Shown: piece by piece, positions 1 through 8,445 of the stretch
Position numbering within the stretch: position 1 is the stretch's first letter
How the letters are laid out: every line of letters begins with the position of its first letter
Source of the DNA: JBBQER01 sp052148155
Lineage (GTDB): Bacteria; Actinomycetota; Acidimicrobiia; IMCC26256; PALSA-610
Direction: 5' to 3'
DNA length: 56,639 bases
NCBI GenBank assembly: GCA_052148155.1
Contig: JBKQIY010000244.1
Span: 1 to 56,639 of the forward strand
The notes under the pieces: generated by a model
What the model was told of the DNA's origin: nothing
What the model saw: the letters and a program-made list of their open reading frames with translations, nothing else
Databases searched by the model: none
Position numbers and translations under genes: made by a program

Positions 1-686
1 TCGCAGTCGACGTCCGGTACGCCGACGATGACCTGATCGTCGTCGCCAAGCCGGCCGGCCTGGTCGTGCACTCGGGCGCCGGACATGCTGATGGCACCCT
101 CGTGAACGGGTTACTGGCCCGCTTTACAGAAATAGCGACGGTGGGCGACGAGCTCCGCCCCGGCATTGTGCACCGCCTCGACCGCGACACGAGCGGCCTG
201 CTGGTCGCCGCGCGCTCGCGGCGGGCGTACGAAAGTCTCGTGCAGCAAATATCGCAGCGGCACGTCGAACGCCGCTACGTCGCCCTGGCGTGGGGTGCGC
301 TGAGCTCACCTCGAGGCGTGATCGACGCGCCCATCGGGCGATCGACCTCCCGGCGAACCCGTATGGCGGTACGCGAGTCGGGCAAGGCGGCGCGCACCGC
401 ATACGAGGTGCGCACGACCTACGACGAGCCCGTGTGCACGTTGCTCGATTGCCGCCTCGAGACCGGCCGCACCCATCAAATCCGCGTGCATCTCAGCGCA
501 ATCGGGCATCCGATCGTCGGCGACAGAACCTACGGCGGCGCCCGCGAGACGATCAGGCTCGACCGGCCGTTCCTGCACGCCGCGTTCCTCGCGTTCGACC
601 AGCCGACCACCGGCGAGCGCCTCACGTTCGCAGACCCGTTACCGGCCGAGCTCGCCGAGGTGCTCGATACGCTGACCGGTCGATGA
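1..686 (+). CDS. RluA-family rRNA pseudouridine synthase, 5' end missing
   Basis: The reading frame is open from the first base of the window, so the gene begins upstream. The visible part starts with a KPAGLVVHSG segment and contains HRLDRDTSGLL, the RluA-family catalytic motif in which the Asp after RL is the nucleophile. It ends with the family's GRTHQIRVHLSAIGHPIVGD segment. RluD-type enzymes convert uridines of 23S rRNA to pseudouridine. Any N-terminal S4 domain lies outside the window, so RluD cannot be separated from RluA/RluC. The stop overlaps the next start by 4 bp (ATGA), suggesting co-translation. Confidence 0.93.
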   Translation, partial: AVDVRYADDDLIVVAKPAGLVVHSGAGHADGTLVNGLLARFTEIATVGDELRPGIVHRLDRDTSGLLVAARSRRAYESLVQQISQRHVERRYVALAWGALSSPRGVIDAPIGRSTSRRTRMAVRESGKAARTAYEVRTTYDEPVCTLLDCRLETGRTHQIRVHLSAIGHPIVGDRTYGGARETIRLDRPFLHAAFLAFDQPTTGERLTFADPLPAELAEVLDTLTGR

Positions 687-1852
687 AGGCGGTCGAGTTC
701 AACCTGAAAGACCCCAACTTCGGCGCCGAGCTCATCGACGTCGACGAGCCGACGCTCCCCAACGGCCAGTGGGCGCGCGTCGCGGTGACCGTCGGCGGTA
801 TCTGCGGTAGCGATCTCCATCTGTTCGGCAGCCAAGGCCTGCACGCGCCGGCGCTTGGCGGCTTTTGGACGTTTCCGTTTCTGCTCGGTCACGAGATCGC
901 AGGGTCCGTCGTCGAGGCTGGCGACGAATGCGGCATACCGGTCGGCGCACGCGTTGCGGTCGACCCGGCGATTCCCTGCGAAGCGCGCGGCATCCATCCC
1001 CGGTGTCGCATGTGCGCGGCCGGACACGCGTCGTGCTGCTTCGAGCTCGGGAGCCGCGTCATGACAGCTGGGATGTCGATCGGCTACACCGAGGGGCTCG
1101 GCGGAGGTTGGGCCGAACAGGTCCTCGGGCATCGTTCGATGCTGCACCGCATTCCCGACAGCGTCCCCGACTCGATCGCCAGTCTGCACGAGCCCGTGTC
1201 GGTCGCGGTCCACGGTCTTTTGCGCAAGCCGCCCCGAAACGGTGATCCGGTGCTCGTCGTCGGCGCCGGCATCATCGGGCTCGCCGCAACCGCCGCGGTA
1301 CGTCATCTGTTCCCCGCGTGCGAGGTGACCATCTCTGCGCGTTACCAACATCAAGCCGACGCCGCACGCGCGGTCGGCGCGCAACATGTTGTCCTCGTCC
1401 AGGATCGGTACGCGCACTTTGAGGAGTTGGCGGCAATCGTCGGTGCGACGGTGAGCGGACGGCGCCGAGGCCAGATGCTGCTCGGCGGTTTCCCATACGT
1501 GATCGAGGCGGTCGGCGGCCTCGATTCTGTCACCGAGTCGATCCGTCTCGTCGACAGCTGGGGAACGGTGCTGTTCCTCGGGGCGGGCGGGATGGGCGAG
1601 GTCGACCTCAGCCCGCTGTGGTTCAAGGAAGCTGAGCTTGTCGGTGCATGGAACCACTCGATGGGCGAGCACCCGACTCGCGGATCGCACCATTCGATCG
1701 ATCTCGCGCTGGACGTGTTAGCTGCCGGCACCCTCCCCGAATCCGTCGTCACCCACAGTTTCGTGCTCGACGATCTGCGCGACGCGGTCGCCACCGCAAT
1801 CGACAAGCGCGACGCGCACGCGATCAAAGTCGTGTTCCGTCCGAATTCCTAG
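683..1852 (+). CDS. Zinc-dependent medium-chain alcohol dehydrogenase
   Basis: A 389-residue MDR-superfamily enzyme. GICGSDLH (Cys41) and GHE (His70-Glu71) supply catalytic-zinc ligands. Cys99, Cys108, Cys111 and Cys118/119 form a structural-zinc lobe with slightly unusual spacing. VLVVGAGIIGL is the start of the Rossmann nucleotide-binding fold. The ATG at 683 is chosen because it makes a 4-bp overlap with the upstream stop and begins the conserved MKAVEF-like N terminus; the frame stays open further upstream but without family similarity. Substrate is unknown; threonine- or sorbitol-dehydrogenase-like enzymes are the nearest families. Its stop overlaps the convergent Rrf2 stop within a CTAG tetranucleotide. 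Confidence 0.9.
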   Translation: MKAVEFNLKDPNFGAELIDVDEPTLPNGQWARVAVTVGGICGSDLHLFGSQGLHAPALGGFWTFPFLLGHEIAGSVVEAGDECGIPVGARVAVDPAIPCEARGIHPRCRMCAAGHASCCFELGSRVMTAGMSIGYTEGLGGGWAEQVLGHRSMLHRIPDSVPDSIASLHEPVSVAVHGLLRKPPRNGDPVLVVGAGIIGLAATAAVRHLFPACEVTISARYQHQADAARAVGAQHVVLVQDRYAHFEELAAIVGATVSGRRRGQMLLGGFPYVIEAVGGLDSVTESIRLVDSWGTVLFLGAGGMGEVDLSPLWFKEAELVGAWNHSMGEHPTRGSHHSIDLALDVLAAGTLPESVVTHSFVLDDLRDAVATAIDKRDAHAIKVVFRPNS

Positions 1853-2274
1853 CTGCGCGTCCCGCCGTCGCCATGGCCGACGCGGGTGCGCTCGACCAGC
1901 TCGGCGAGCGTGACCCGCTCGAGCACTCGCCGGCTCTCCTCGTCGACGCCGACCCACACTTCTTGAAGAATGCAGTGGCCTTCGCAGTGGTCGGGATGCT
2001 CCGAGAGCGGGAGCTGCGGTCCCTCGACGGCAGCCACGATGTCGGCGAGCGTGATGTCCTCGGGAGCGTACGCCAGGACGTAGCCGCCACCCACGCCGCG
2101 CTTGGAGCGGACGAGTCCGGCGCCTTTGACGGACAGCAAGATCTGCTCGAGGTAGGGCTGCGGGAGAGACGTGCGCTCCGCGATCTCTTTGACTGATGTC
2201 GGCCGGTCGCTGCCGCGCAGCGCCAGCGACAGCAGGGCGCGGGCCGCATAGTCGCCGCGCGTCGAAACCTTCAC
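1849..2274 (-). CDS. Rrf2-family transcriptional regulator
   Basis: A 141-residue winged-helix regulator starting at GTG. The N terminus MKVSTRGDYAARALLSLAL and the downstream IAERTSLPQPYLEQIL recognition helix are diagnostic of Rrf2/IscR proteins. Two cysteines in a C-x3-C arrangement (Cys97, Cys101) sit where IscR and NsrR carry three Fe-S ligands, so an Fe-S or thiol sensor is possible but the third Cys is absent; RsrR- or CymR-like modes are alternatives. It is divergent from the phosphodiesterase-like gene, with room for an operator only if that gene starts at 2350. Target genes are unknown. Confidence 0.9.
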   Translation of the reverse strand: MKVSTRGDYAARALLSLALRGSDRPTSVKEIAERTSLPQPYLEQILLSVKGAGLVRSKRGVGGGYVLAYAPEDITLADIVAAVEGPQLPLSEHPDHCEGHCILQEVWVGVDEESRRVLERVTLAELVERTRVGHGDGGTRS

Positions 2275-2335
2275 CCCACCATGCTCGCGCGTCGGCCACC
2301 AGCGCCGCGGGTACGAGGGTGCGCGCGCAACGCCC

Positions 2336-2341
2336 TACGCT
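2336..2341 (+). promoter_or_regulatory. Candidate -10 (TACGCT) of the phosphodiesterase gene
   Basis: TACGCT lies 8 nt before the GTG at 2350, close to the TANNNT-N6/7-start pattern seen at other genes in this window. It supports 2350 over the upstream ATG at 2281 as the translation start. No clear -35. Confidence 0.35.
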
Positions 2342-2349
2342 CGACGTTC

Positions 2350-3447
2350 GTGGACCCTGTGCTCCCCGCGTTCGACGGTGCGTCGGTGGCCGGACTGGTC
2401 CCTGCGCTCTTCGGTCGGGTCGACAACACGTGGATTCCCGAACCGGCGCGTACGGGACGCGCGGTTGTGCTCCTCGTGCTCGACGGGCTCGGATGGAGCG
2501 CAATACAGGACCACGCGTCGAAAATGCCTCGGCTCACGCAACTGGAAGGAAACGCGATCACGACGGTCGCGCCGTCGACCACGGCGACCGCCCTCACGTC
2601 GATCACAACCGGTTTGCCTCCAGCCCAGCACGGGATCGTCGGATACCGCATGCTCGTCGACGCGGACGTGCTCAACGTCTTGCGTTGGACGGTGCCCGGA
2701 CGCGGACGCGCGCCCGATCCTTTCGACGTGCAACGTCACCAACCCTTTCTCGATCGTGAGGTCCCCGTCGTCACCCGAACCGAGTTCCGCGACACCGGTT
2801 TCACGCAGGCGCATCTGCGCGGCGGCCGGCTTGCTGGCTGGCACACGGTGGCGGGGTTAATCGAACAGTGTGTGCGCGCGGTCGACCTCGGCGAACGGTT
2901 CGTCTACGCGTACTACCCAGGTGTCGACACGATCGCGCACGAATACGGACTGCACGACAGCGCCTTCACCCGTGAGCTCGGATTCGTCGACCGCTTCGTC
3001 GGTGAGCTGGTCGACTCGTTGCCCGCCGACACCGCCCTGCTCGTCACGTCGGATCACGGACAGATACACCTCGAAGCCGAGTCGTGGATCGAGATCCCCG
3101 ATCTCACCGCGCTGACCACAGCCGTCGCGGGTGACGGCCGGTTCCGTTACCTGTACGGGCCCGGCGACAGCCGCAAGGAGCTCCTCGGCCGAGCCCGCGA
3201 GCAGTTCTCGGATCGAGCGTGGGTGTGGTCACGGGCCGAGATGCTCGACCTGGGCGTCTTCGGCGCCGGTGGCACGGGCACCGTCCCCGGACGTATCGGA
3301 AACGTCGTGCTCGCGGCGCGCGAGGCAGTGGCGTTCGTCGATCCCGCGTTGCCCAACGAACGCACGCTGCGGTCGGGCCACGGCAGCCTCACCCCGGATG
3401 AGATGTACGTGCCGCTCCTCGCCGCGCGGGGCCAACGGCGCGTGTAG
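2350..3447 (+). CDS. Alkaline-phosphatase-superfamily nucleotide pyrophosphatase/phosphodiesterase
   Basis: A metal-dependent phospho-hydrolase of the type I phosphodiesterase/nucleotide pyrophosphatase family. VLLVLDGLGW carries the first metal Asp. APSTTATALTSITTGLPP contains the candidate Thr nucleophile. YYPGVDTIAHEYG, VTSDHG and SGHG hold the remaining Asp/His metal ligands. GTG 2350 gives 365 residues; an in-frame ATG at 2281 would add 23 Arg-rich residues not typical of the family and leave only 6 bp to the divergent Rrf2 start. No signal peptide, so probably cytoplasmic. Substrate unknown. Confidence 0.85.
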   Translation: MDPVLPAFDGASVAGLVPALFGRVDNTWIPEPARTGRAVVLLVLDGLGWSAIQDHASKMPRLTQLEGNAITTVAPSTTATALTSITTGLPPAQHGIVGYRMLVDADVLNVLRWTVPGRGRAPDPFDVQRHQPFLDREVPVVTRTEFRDTGFTQAHLRGGRLAGWHTVAGLIEQCVRAVDLGERFVYAYYPGVDTIAHEYGLHDSAFTRELGFVDRFVGELVDSLPADTALLVTSDHGQIHLEAESWIEIPDLTALTTAVAGDGRFRYLYGPGDSRKELLGRAREQFSDRAWVWSRAEMLDLGVFGAGGTGTVPGRIGNVVLAAREAVAFVDPALPNERTLRSGHGSLTPDEMYVPLLAARGQRRV

Positions 3448-3456
3448 AGACGTCCG

Positions 3457-3663
3457 TCAGTCGCCGCGCAAGACCTCGATCTCCATGGTGACGCCGACCG
3501 GATACGCGCGCCAGCGGGTCGGGGTGTCCTCGATCAGACAGACGAGCGCGGTCTGGCCGAGGAACGGCGACTGGATCCGCGCGACGTCGAACTCGCGTGT
3601 GCCATACCGGACCCGGTCGCCGGCGACGACGTCGGCGACTGTGGTCGTGCGCCACGAAACCAT
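3457..3663 (-). CDS. Small conserved-type protein of unknown function (68 aa)
   Basis: Starts MVSWRTTTVADVVAGDRVRYG. It is chosen over a longer frame because a strong Shine-Dalgarno (GGAGGAGGAG) sits just before ATG 3663 and the upstream DoxX stop ends only 4 nt away. The protein looks like a small beta-barrel: VAGDRVRY then alternating hydrophobics and EDTPTRWRAYPV. I do not recognise the family. It is co-directional with the DoxX-like gene and probably translated from the same mRNA. Convergent with the phosphodiesterase gene, only 9 bp apart. Confidence 0.75.
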   Translation of the reverse strand: MVSWRTTTVADVVAGDRVRYGTREFDVARIQSPFLGQTALVCLIEDTPTRWRAYPVGVTMEIEVLRGD

Positions 3664-3667
3664 CTGG

Positions 3668-4060
3668 TTATCTCCTCCTCCGGGCGCTCGACACGCTGTC
3701 GGCCCGGACGCGCAGTGCCCACCAGACGAGCGGGAGTTGGAGCGGCAGCCGGCCGTAGGCGCCAGCCCGTTCGAGCGCCGGGCGTGAACGCCAGTCGACG
3801 GCCATCTGGACGTTGGCGGGGAACACCGCCACGAACAGGCACGCCGCGCCCAGTGCGGCGGCGCGCCGTGTCGACGGATGGACGATCCCGGCGGCGCAGG
3901 CCAACTCGGCGAGTCCACTCAGATACGTCCATCGACGGGACGAGCCCGGCAGCAGGTGCGGCACGATTTCGTCGAAGGAGCCGGGGTTGACGAAGTGGGC
4001 GGCGCCGGCGAAGCCGAGCAGTGCTGCGAGACCCCAAGCGGCCGCATCCGACGATTCCAC
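3668..4060 (-). CDS. DoxX-like integral membrane protein
   Basis: 130 residues with about four hydrophobic segments. GFAGAAHFVNPGSFDEIVP near the N terminus and GLAELACAAGIV in the second segment are typical of the small DoxX/MauE-like membrane family, which is linked in various bacteria to redox or electron-transport roles; the reaction is not established. Starts at GTG. First gene of a two-gene minus-strand unit with the 68-residue protein, divergent from dnaE. Confidence 0.8.
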   Translation of the reverse strand: MESSDAAAWGLAALLGFAGAAHFVNPGSFDEIVPHLLPGSSRRWTYLSGLAELACAAGIVHPSTRRAAALGAACLFVAVFPANVQMAVDWRSRPALERAGAYGRLPLQLPLVWWALRVRADSVSSARRRR

Positions 4061-4080
4061 GGACGCATCCTGTCACCCGG

Positions 4081-4110
4081 TCGACACCGGCCCGGGTCTG
4101 GGCGTATCGT
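4081..4110 (+). promoter_or_regulatory. Candidate dnaE promoter
   Basis: TCGACA (4081-4086) and TATCGT (4105-4110) are separated by 18 bp and resemble -35 TTGACA and -10 TATAAT. Transcription would start near 4117, placing the DnaA-box palindrome at 4137-4158 inside the leader. Weak consensus; inferred by eye. Confidence 0.4.
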
Positions 4111-4136
4111 CGCAACGAATGACAGGCATGTAGTTC

Positions 4137-4158
4137 TTATCCCCAGGCCTGTGGATAA
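4137..4158. promoter_or_regulatory. Head-to-head DnaA-box palindrome upstream of dnaE
   Basis: TTATCCCCA on the plus strand and TTATCCACA on the minus strand (4150-4158) face each other around an AGGCCT centre. The whole 22 bp is an inverted repeat with one mismatched pair. TTATCCACA is the consensus DnaA box; the other arm differs by one base. It lies between the divergent DoxX-like gene and dnaE, about 30 bp before the inferred dnaE start, so DnaA could act on dnaE expression. A replication origin is unlikely: this is an isolated pair without AT-rich DNA. Confidence 0.6.
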
Positions 4159-4190
4159 CTCGAAAGCCCGCGGAGTAGAGGCGGAGACTC

Positions 4191-7100
4191 CTGAGCCAGC
4201 GCGACAACGATTCGTTCGTTCATCTCCATCTGCACACCGAGTACTCGATGCTCGACGGGGCGTCGCGCATCGGTGACGTCGTCGCCGCGGTCGCCGCCGA
4301 CGGGCAGCCCGCGGTCGGGATCACCGACCACGGCAACATGTACGGCGCGCTCCCGATGTACACGGCAGCGCGCGAGGTCGGCGTCAAGCCCGTCCTCGGC
4401 ATGGAGGGCTACTTCACCAACACGTCGCGTTTCGACCGCCCAAAGCGTTCCGAGCACGAGATCTACCACCTGACGATGCTCGCCGAAACCAACGAGGGGT
4501 ACCGCAACCTCATCAAGGTCACCAGCAGCGCGTATCTCGACGGCTACTTCTACAAGCCGCGCACCGATTGGGAGTTGCTCGAACGCCACCATACGGGCAT
4601 CACGGCCACCAGCGGATGCTTGGGCGGCCTCGTTTCGCAGCTCATCCTCGCCGGCGACGAACGCGCCGCGCTCGACGCGGCAGCGCGATTCCAGGACATT
4701 TTCGGCCGCGACCACTTCTTCATCGAGCTACAGGATCACAAGATCGAAGACGACGTCCGAGTGTTCCGGCCGCTGCTCGACATTGCCCGCAAGCTTGGGG
4801 CGCCGCTGTTGGCGACCAACGACAGCCACTACACCCACAAAGAGGACGCCGAGGCGCACGACGCGCTCTTGTGCGTGCAAACCGGAGCGCTCAAGAGCGA
4901 CGCCAAGCGTTTCAAATTCGACGGTGACGACTTCTACATCAAGTCGGCGGCCGAGATGCGGGATCTGTTCCGCGAACTTCCCGACGCGTGCGACAACACC
5001 CTGCTCATCGCGGAACGGACCGATGTCGAAATCGAGTTCGGGCAGGCGATACTTCCGTCGTTCCCGGTTCCGGAAGGTCACGACGAGAACTCCTACCTGC
5101 GAGACCTCACGATGATCGGCGCACGCGAGCGCTACGGCGCAACGCCCGCACCGCATGTGATCGACCGAATCGAGCACGAACTCGACGTCGTGAAGTCGAT
5201 GGGGTTCTCGGCCTATTTCCTCGTGGTGTGGGATCTCGTGCACTACGCGAAGTCGCGTGGGATCCGCGTCGGGCCGGGGCGGGGAAGCGCGGCAGGCTCT
5301 TGTGTCGCGTACTGCTTACGCATCGTCGACGTCGACCCCATCAAGTACGACCTGCTGTTCGAGCGGATGCTCAACCCCGGCCGCCAGCAGATGCCCGACA
5401 TCGACATGGATTTCGACTCGCGCTACCGCGGCGAGATGATCCGCTACGCCGCCCAGAAATACGGCGACGACCACGTCGCCCAGGTCATTACCTTCTCCAC
5501 CATCAAGGCGCGGGCCGCGGTGCGAGACGCGGCGCGGGTGCTCGGCTATCCGTACGGCGTGGGCGACAAGATCGCCAAGCTCATGCCGCCGCTCATCATG
5601 GGTCGCGACACCCCGTTGCACGCATGCTTCGATCCGAACGAAAAATATGTCGACGGATACAAGATGGCCGCCGAGCTGCGCGGGCTCTACGAGGTAGATC
5701 CCGACGCGCATCGTGTGATCGACGTCGCGCGCGGATTGGAGGGCCTCCGCCGCCAAGACGGTATCCATGCCGCCGCGGTGGTGATCACACGCGAGCCGCT
5801 CACCGAGTACCTCCCGATCCAGCGCAAGCCCGAGCCCGGCACGCCCATCGAGGACGCGCCGATGGTGACGCAGTACGAGATGCACGGCGTGGAAGACCTC
5901 GGCCTGTTGAAGATGGACTTCCTCGGTCTGCGAAACCTCGACGTCATGGAGATTGCGCTCGATCTCATCGAGCGTTCGACCGGCGTGCGACCCGACATCG
6001 ACGACCTACCCCTCGACGATCCCCCGACGTTCGCGTTGTTGCAACGGGCCGACACGATGGGTGTGTTTCAGCTCGAAGGGACACCGATGCGTGCCCTGTT
6101 GCGCTCGCTGAACCCCAGCACGTTCGAAGACGTGTCGGCGGTCCTCGCGCTGTACCGGCCGGGCCCGATGGCCCAGAACTGGCACAACGAGTACGCCGAC
6201 CGCAAGAACGGCCGCAAGCCGGTGAAGTTCGATCATCCCGATCTCGAGGAGATCCTCGGTCCGACGTTCGGGCTGATGATCTATCAAGAGCAGCTGATGC
6301 GAGTGTCGCAGAAGCTCGCCGGGTATTCGCTCGAGGAGGCCGACAACCTCCGCAAGGCCACCGGGAAGAAGATCCGCGAACTCATCGCCAAGGAACGCCG
6401 CAAGTTCGTCGACGGTTGCATTCGCAACGGGCACACTGCCGAGTTCGCCGAACGTTACTTCGACACGATCGAGCCCTTCGCCGACTACTCGTTCAACAAG
6501 TCGCATACGGTCGGTTACGGCTACATCACCTACCAAACTGCGTGGCTCAAGGCGAACCATCCGGTGCCGTACCTCGCGGCGTTGCTGACAAGCGTCAAGT
6601 CCAACCTCGACAAGGCGGCGGTATACCTCAACGACTGTCGACAACGGAAGATCGCGGTGCTCGTCCCCGACGTCAACCGCTCAGCCAGCGACTTCGCGTG
6701 CGAGCTGGCCGCAGTCGAAGGAGATCAGGACGCAATCCGCTTCGGCCTGTCGGCGGTCCGCAACGTCGGCGAAGGTGTGTCTGAACTGATCATCGACGCC
6801 CGCGCCGACGCTCCATACGTCGATTTCTACGACTTCTGTGAGCGCGTCGATCCTTCGGTGCTCAACAAGCGAGCGATCGAATCGTTGATCAAGGCTGGCG
6901 GTTTCGATTCGCTCGGCCATCCCCGCAAAGGGCTGCTGCAGACGTTCGAGCCGATCGTCGATGCGACGCTTCGCCGCCGCCGTGAACGCGACCAGGGAAC
7001 GATGAGCCTTTTCGACCTCGGGCACCAAAGCGCGGGCGAGAGCTCGGTGTTCGACGACCGCCTGCCGATCCCGGCCGTCGAATACGAGAAGTCAGAACGG

Positions 7101-7709
7101 CTACGGGCCGAAAAGGAGATGCTCGGCCTCTACGTGAGCGACCATCCGCTCATGGGTGCGGAGACGGTGCTGCGACGCTACATCGAATGTTCTATCGCGG
7201 AACTGAAAGACCTCGAAGACGGCGCGGTTCGGACAGTCGCCGGTGTCGTCACCGGCTTAGCGCGCAAGTACACCAAGCGCGGCGACCTCATGGGCACGTT
7301 CGTGCTCGAGGACCTCGGCGCCGCGATCGAGGTGATGGTGTTCCCCAAGACGATGCTGCAATACGGCGAGCTCCTCGACGCGGACGCCATTGTCGTGATG
7401 AAAGCCCGCGTCGACGGCCGGGACGACACCCCGAAACTGATGGCAATGGAGATCAGCCGTCCGGAAATCAACCTCGACGGTGTGCTGCCGCTGACACTGC
7501 GCGTCAAGGCCCCGGCACTTACCGACGAGCGGGTGGCGCAACTGCGTGAGCTCCTCCGGTCGCATCCGGGCGAAAGCCCGGTGTTCGTACGCGTCGTCGG
7601 CCCCGACAAGGAGACCGTGCTTCGACTCGGCGACGAGTTCCGCTGCGACACGCGCAACGGTCTGTACGCCGAGCTGCGCGTCCTCTTCGGCGGAGACTGC
7701 ATCGCCTAA
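4191..7709 (+). CDS. dnaE: DNA polymerase III alpha subunit, apparent CTG start
   Basis: The replicative polymerase, about 1172 residues. The PHP domain begins FVHLHLHTEYSMLDGA (His11/13/15 metal motif). PDIDMDFD carries two polymerase Asp residues (403, 405). The palm/fingers region, tandem helix-hairpin-helix and an OB fold near 1010-1085 follow, as in actinobacterial DnaE1. The first ATG in frame (4248) would cut off the HLHLH motif. No ATG, GTG or TTG exists between it and the in-frame TAG at 4176, so the best start is CTG 4191, 4 nt after a GGAG element. The alternative is a sequence error near 4180. Confidence 0.93.
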   Translation: MSQRDNDSFVHLHLHTEYSMLDGASRIGDVVAAVAADGQPAVGITDHGNMYGALPMYTAAREVGVKPVLGMEGYFTNTSRFDRPKRSEHEIYHLTMLAETNEGYRNLIKVTSSAYLDGYFYKPRTDWELLERHHTGITATSGCLGGLVSQLILAGDERAALDAAARFQDIFGRDHFFIELQDHKIEDDVRVFRPLLDIARKLGAPLLATNDSHYTHKEDAEAHDALLCVQTGALKSDAKRFKFDGDDFYIKSAAEMRDLFRELPDACDNTLLIAERTDVEIEFGQAILPSFPVPEGHDENSYLRDLTMIGARERYGATPAPHVIDRIEHELDVVKSMGFSAYFLVVWDLVHYAKSRGIRVGPGRGSAAGSCVAYCLRIVDVDPIKYDLLFERMLNPGRQQMPDIDMDFDSRYRGEMIRYAAQKYGDDHVAQVITFSTIKARAAVRDAARVLGYPYGVGDKIAKLMPPLIMGRDTPLHACFDPNEKYVDGYKMAAELRGLYEVDPDAHRVIDVARGLEGLRRQDGIHAAAVVITREPLTEYLPIQRKPEPGTPIEDAPMVTQYEMHGVEDLGLLKMDFLGLRNLDVMEIALDLIERSTGVRPDIDDLPLDDPPTFALLQRADTMGVFQLEGTPMRALLRSLNPSTFEDVSAVLALYRPGPMAQNWHNEYADRKNGRKPVKFDHPDLEEILGPTFGLMIYQEQLMRVSQKLAGYSLEEADNLRKATGKKIRELIAKERRKFVDGCIRNGHTAEFAERYFDTIEPFADYSFNKSHTVGYGYITYQTAWLKANHPVPYLAALLTSVKSNLDKAAVYLNDCRQRKIAVLVPDVNRSASDFACELAAVEGDQDAIRFGLSAVRNVGEGVSELIIDARADAPYVDFYDFCERVDPSVLNKRAIESLIKAGGFDSLGHPRKGLLQTFEPIVDATLRRRRERDQGTMSLFDLGHQSAGESSVFDDRLPIPAVEYEKSERLRAEKEMLGLYVSDHPLMGAETVLRRYIECSIAELKDLEDGAVRTVAGVVTGLARKYTKRGDLMGTFVLEDLGAAIEVMVFPKTMLQYGELLDADAIVVMKARVDGRDDTPKLMAMEISRPEINLDGVLPLTLRVKAPALTDERVAQLRELLRSHPGESPVFVRVVGPDKETVLRLGDEFRCDTRNGLYAELRVLFGGDCIA

Positions 7710-7782
7710 GCGCTTGCCGCGGCGCGAACCTCACCGACCGGTCGCGGATCTCCACGCCGGTTCGTGACGTGGCGTCGCCCAC

Positions 7783-7788
7783 TACCAT
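7783..7788 (+). promoter_or_regulatory. Leaderless-type -10 (TACCAT) of npdG
   Basis: TACCAT is followed by 6 nt and then the npdG ATG, with no Shine-Dalgarno. This spacing places the transcription start on or next to the start codon. Confidence 0.5.
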
Positions 7789-7794
7789 CTGCCG

Positions 7795-8445
7795 ATGCGA
7801 ATCGGGATCCTGGGGGCGACGGGGCCGGCCGGTGGCGGTCTTGCCGCACGGCTCGCGGCGGCGGGCCACGAAGTGCTGTACGGCTCGCGCGCGGTCGACA
7901 AAGCGAAACAGAGCGTCGCGGAACTCAACACGCGTTGGGGCGACCGAGTCGCGAACCTGCATCCGTGCGACAACGCGTGGGCGTGCGACGCGCCAGTCGT
8001 GATCCTCGCGGTCAACGCCGATTCTGCGATCCCGACCGTCCACGAGCACGCCGAGCGACTCCAAGGCAAGATCGTCGTGTCCATGGCGAACAATCTCGTC
8101 AAGCACGGCAACGAGTTCAACGCCGTGCTCCCCCCTCACGGATCCGTCGCCGCCGAGATCCAAGCCCTGCTGTGGCGTTCCCACGTGTGTACCGCGTTCC
8201 ATCTCGTGCCCGCGGCCGAGTTCGCCGATCTCGAACACATCATGGAGAGCGACGTGGTCGTGCTCGGCGATCAAGACGACGCCAAGTCTGTCCTCATGGA
8301 GATCACGTCGAGCATCCCCAATCTGCGTCCCCTCGACGGCGGGTCGCTGCGCAATGCCGTAGGTATGGAGACGTTCGCGGCGGTGCTGCTCACCGTCAAC
8401 ATCCGCCACCACATGCGCGCCAGCTTGCGCCTCACGACGGTTTGA
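7795..8445 (+). CDS. npdG: NADPH-dependent F420 reductase (F420:NADP oxidoreductase)
   Basis: 216 residues. The N terminus MRIGILGATGPAGGGLA is the dinucleotide-binding loop. YGSRAVDKA supplies the NADP-phosphate-recognising Ser-Arg found in F420:NADP oxidoreductases. KIVVSMANNLVKHG and HLVPAAEF match the substrate half of the family. It moves hydride between NADP(H) and the deazaflavin F420, so the organism probably makes F420, in keeping with the PPOX protein at 24516. Its stop overlaps the next gene's TTG by 4 bp. Confidence 0.88.
   Translation: MRIGILGATGPAGGGLAARLAAAGHEVLYGSRAVDKAKQSVAELNTRWGDRVANLHPCDNAWACDAPVVILAVNADSAIPTVHEHAERLQGKIVVSMANNLVKHGNEFNAVLPPHGSVAAEIQALLWRSHVCTAFHLVPAAEFADLEHIMESDVVVLGDQDDAKSVLMEITSSIPNLRPLDGGSLRNAVGMETFAAVLLTVNIRHHMRASLRLTTV

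Noticed and set aside
290..682. Upstream extension of the alcohol dehydrogenase frame
   Set aside because: The added residues are out of frame with the pseudouridine synthase and are Arg-rich; the family N terminus begins at 683.
4137..4158. DnaA boxes as part of a replication origin
   Set aside because: Only two boxes, no AT-rich unwinding region, and no dnaA, dnaN or rpmH nearby.
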